From contig JABELC010000011.1 in NCBI GenBank assembly GCA_028455995.1, forward strand, positions 1,550,001 to 1,614,000: a DNA stretch of 64,000 bases, in the 5' to 3' direction. How positions within the stretch are numbered: position 1 is the first letter of the stretch; each line of letters begins with the position of its first letter. Shown in pieces: positions 60,518 through 64,000 of the stretch. The notes under the pieces were generated by a model. The model had not been told where the DNA came from. It ran no database searches and saw nothing but the letters and a program-made list of their open reading frames with translations. The position numbers and the translations under genes are program-made. Origin of the DNA: Scleromitrula shiraiana (Eukaryota > Ascomycota > Leotiomycetes > Helotiales > Sclerotiniaceae).

Positions 60518-61700
60518 TCTAGAAAGTAAGAACAAAGGACTTGTGGGGAAGGAAAAATGCAAGGATATGCAGTAGTGGAGCAACTATAACCAGTACAATC
60601 AATCGAATGAGAGAAACCCTATCAAGGAACGATTGTAATTCAAATACTACGGTAACTGCATGTAGCAGAAAGAAGACCAGAATTGTCAACTATCAATTCT
60701 AATTTCCAGGACGGCATGCGACGTTTTTATGAGTGACAAGCCATCAGCCTGTTCGCAGGCCTATAGACGAAGGATGTATGCGCTTGAGGCTTATAAGGCT
60801 ACTTTTGCTATTATTGGGAGTAGGCTTGTGATATTTTTACTCGATTAAACTAAAATTGAAACGCGCAAAATGAGCGAATCGCCTTAAAATTGATGATTTT
60901 GTATAAATTATCTCTTGCACAAAAAAGAGCCTGAGGTTGATGATACAAATCTGATTAGTCAGCACGTATGGTTCTACTTTGAACATTGCCGCTGCTATTA
61001 TTGAACTGGAATTTGTTAGTATTTTATTTGTGTTGGGATGTATTGGGATGTCGTGTTGGTGAATTCACCCAAATTGGTTTACGGAGGTTGGGGTTGGGTT
61101 AGAGTGTTGGCCCTCAGTTGGTAGGAAACTTAGCGGGTCTAAAGCTTATAAAAGTGGACGATTTCACGTGAAATCAGTAGACCGTGATAGGCTTGAACAG
61201 GCTAATAAGTTTTGACAGTTCTAGGCTTCATGTATGTACAGCACATGCAATGCTGCGGCTCAATCTTTATTCCGATTCTTATGATTTCAAACTGTTGAAA
61301 CGAACATTCGAGTCTTCGACAGATGGATTTCAAAGTTTTATCGCGATCATCAGTTACTCATTTCCATTGCGGGACCTCAATTAAATACCTACATATGACA
61401 CATGTAGTATTTACGTAGTAGGTGAGCGACTTGATAAGTATTAGTGATGTAACATCCATCTCACCATTCAAATTTACTCCCCCCTTCCTGATGGTACCTT
61501 GATGCTTCAAGTTTTATATCACTTACTAAACTAACCCTTTATCGATCAATTCACACATGGCAAATCAGTAAATACTGAACAGAAGAAGACGAAGGAAGTG
61601 GCGTGATCCTGATTCATGGGGTCATGAAGATACAGAAATTTAGCTGCTTTATTCCGAAAGTTCGGACTACTATATATACAGCAGTCGTATTGGCCGACGA
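60518..61700. other. Intergenic with a foldback-element fragment
   Basis: Apart from the element end at 60839-60921 no feature is evident. The ORF at 61184-61384 has no domain. Confidence 0.5.
60839..60921 (+). mobile_element. Solo end fragment of the foldback element (type A end)
   Basis: ACTCGATTAAACTAAAATTG, then AAACGCGCAAAATGAGCGAA and a stretch ending GATTTTGTATAAATTATCTC match the left end of the copy at 29578 over about 80 bp, with mostly C/T and G/A differences. Similarity stops after TTGCAC. Confidence 0.85.
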
Positions 61701-62661
61701 ATACTTTTGCTTATTATATATTTTTAATAGATGGATCATTTTTACAATATCAAAGTCAATTAGAACTTGTTAGAATTGTGTGTTTTGTAATTAAATAAAG
61801 TATTATAATTACTAGCATAATACTTCAAGTTCAAGTTGTTGTATAATATATAATAATGATATTTTTTTAAATGAACTTGAAGATTATTTTTAATAAAGTT
61901 TTAAAGTATATAGTTAATTAATTTAAAAAGAATATGTTTTTAATTAATTATTTTTATTATTTTTATTTTATATTATTATATGATTAATTATAATGAATTA
62001 TTACTAGTAAATTAAGTAAAAAAAGAATTAATTATTCAATTAATAATTACTAGTACTAGATTTTAAGAAAGAAATTATGTAGTAATAATTATTTAAAAAC
62101 TTCAAATTGAAAGAAAAGTTAATTTAATTTATACTAGTATATACTAAATTAAGTTGATTTGTTTTTTATATTCAAGTTTCAAGTTCTTTTTAAATTATAT
62201 TATTATTCACTAGTATTAATTGAATAAAAATTACTAGTACTAAATCAACTTTATAAAAGTTCGATTTGATTTATCAAAATGATAAATAAAATATCAAGTA
62301 TAAGTTGAAAAATATTCAATATATTAAATATATAATTGAAATCAAAATAAAGAAATATTAATAAAAATTTCAACTTGAAGTTTCAAGTTAGATTACTAAA
62401 TAAAAAATATATATTATATAAATAAAAAATCAAACGATTTTTTGATAAATTTATTTATTATTATAAAAAGAATTTAGTAGATTATAATTAAATTAATATA
62501 TAGTAAAAAATTGATTTAATCTTAGTCATACTAGTAAAATGAAATATCAATGACTCGGAGTTTAATTTTAATAAGTTTTTTTTATTATATAAAAATACTC
62601 AGTAAACATTTGAGAATTAAAAATAAATTGAATTAATAATCTTTTTGAGTCATTAAGTGAC

Positions 62662-62738
62662 TTTTTGTATTTTTATTTTTATATTTTTATATTTTTATTT
62701 TTATATTTTTATTTTTATATTTTTATTTTTATATTGAC
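62662..62738 (+). repeat. TTTTTAT/TTTTTATA minisatellite
   Basis: Alternating TATTTTTAT units, about ten in a row, lie inside the AT island. Confidence 0.85.
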
Positions 62739-63889
62739 TCAAGTTATAATACTACTAGTACTTAGTAATATAAAAAATAGAAATTCAAAAAGAATATAAA
62801 TTCATACTACTAGTAGTACTATTAATATTAATATTAATAATAATTATAAATAAATTTATAGTAATACTACTACCAGTAGTACTAGTAAAATATAAAAAAC
62901 TATTCTTAATAATAGTAATTTATTTTCAAGTTATAATGATAATATAATTCAACTTGAAGTTAATTATCTACTAACTTGAATTTCTTTAATAATCTAAAAT
63001 ATTATTAATTATAAAAATGATATTTTTAATTTTAATTTTCAATATATATTACATTAATAATTTATTATTGATAATTTGAATTTAATATATTATAATATAT
63101 ATAATTCTTTGAAATTTTATTTTTATATCAACTTGAATATAGAACTTTTAAAAGTTTCAAGTTAAAATAAATTATTAATATCGTCACGATGATTATGATA
63201 CTAGTAATTATAATACATAACTTGAAATATTTAAAATACAGATAATAATAATATATATTTAAAAAAACTTTTATATCTAAAAATATTAAATTGAACTTTT
63301 AAAGTTTATTCTCTAGTATTATAAAAATAAATACTATAATGTATATAAATAATTTATTGAAGTTTTTATTTTCTGTAAATAACAAGTTCGAAAAATAATT
63401 TTTAAATTTATTTTTTCAACTTGAAGTTATGATAATTTTTATTTTTCTAAGTTATTATTATTACTAGTATTAAATAATAATATTGATAATATTAATAATA
63501 AATTAATAAAAAAATTTGAAATTATATTGAATAATTTTTTTATATTAATTAAAAAAGTTCTATATTACTAGTAGTAGTATATTTATTAAATAAAGATATT
63601 AACAAGTTTTTATTTAGTAGTATTACTAGTAATAACGATTGATTGAAATGATTTTGTTATATATCAAAAATTTTTATATCAATAGAAGTTAATTGCGGTT
63701 AATCAATGATTAATTAATAATAAATCTTCAAGTTCAAGTTTGTTAATTACTAGTAATGATCAATTAACTTGATCAATTGGCGGTCAACTGGAGTCAATTA
63801 GCAAAGGCATACCGGTAATTAACCGTTGATTAACAAGGGTCTGCCAAATAGAATTTACTTCACATATGGCATATTTTGCTAACTAATCA

Positions 63890-63930
63890 TCAACCTCATC
63901 GACATCAGCCTCGACATCAGCCTCAATACC
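63890..63930 (+). repeat. 12-bp tandem repeat CGACATCAGCCT
   Basis: Two perfect copies plus partial flanking units (CATCAACCT before and CAATACC after), at the point where the AT island returns to normal composition. Confidence 0.7.
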
Positions 63931-64000
63931 ATCCACCATTAATATATATCAGCGAAAAAATTTTCCATCGTTAATATAGTATACGTATAACCTTCAACTA

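Larger units (their letters stand above)
61700..63960. repeat. Second AT-rich, RIP-like island (reaches nearly to the right edge)
   Basis: Composition and vocabulary match the island at 29640-32660: long A/T runs with C and G restricted largely to ACTAGT and CAAGTT/AACTTG words. No foldback ends are seen here, so it derives from other repeats. No ORF of note is present. Confidence 0.85.

Overview
The window is nuclear DNA from a filamentous ascomycete fungus. Genes carry one to eight short introns (about 45-110 nt) with GT(A/G)AGT-like donors, CTAAC-like branch sites and (C/T)AG acceptors. Gene families are typically fungal: a Zn2Cys6 regulator, a DUF6590 protein, a PTH11-like rhodopsin-fold receptor, a fungal P450 and a salicylate-hydroxylase-type flavoprotein. 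Two very AT-rich islands look RIP-mutated. A leotiomycete of the Botrytis/Sclerotinia type fits best, but that is inference. No rRNA, CRISPR or bacterial-style operon is present.

Layout. 1-4250: a Zn2Cys6 transcription factor cut by the left edge and a six-exon MFS transporter, both on the minus strand. 4250-11520: over 7 kb without a convincing gene, partly unusually rich in GTAC. 11520-18012: a CCDC124/Oxs1-like ribosome-associated protein, a catalytically dead E2-like (UEV) protein, and a large membrane-anchored protein whose reading frame breaks once. 18580-29022: a DUF6590 protein, an unresolved small ORF, a nine-exon FAD monooxygenase, a tandem-domain GFA/CENP-V zinc protein and an unknown conserved-looking protein. 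29578-32660: an AT island holding two ~0.95 kb foldback elements. 32980-40157: a mitochondrial DEAD-box RNA helicase (Mss116/CYT-19 type), the peroxisomal PTS2 receptor PEX7, and an AlkB-type dioxygenase with CUE and GRF domains; PEX7 and AlkB are divergent across 525 bp.

40440-43085 holds the most unusual feature: about 2.6 kb of diverged, roughly 225 bp repeats. Each repeat is built around an inverted repeat (AGATATGCAACAAAAC ... TTTTGTTGCATGTCTGA) with a conserved loop word. It is followed by decayed genes: a broken 2EXR-like ORF and an NmrA-like remnant. Next come an apparently intact TET/JBP-like 2-oxoglutarate dioxygenase, CSN12 and a seven-TM PTH11-like protein. 53342-57706 contains tRNA-Thr(AGU), a P450 pseudogene with one stop and two frameshifts, and a deaminase-fold gene with two in-frame TAGs and a substituted active-site histidine. 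A polytopic membrane protein, an 80 bp end fragment of the foldback element, and a second AT island reaching the right edge complete the window.

The housekeeping genes (CCDC124-like, helicase, PEX7, CSN12) share no obvious pathway. The contrast is between intact conserved genes and repeat-associated blocks in which accessory genes are decaying. All exon coordinates come from manual reading of splice signals and frame continuity; no database search was possible.
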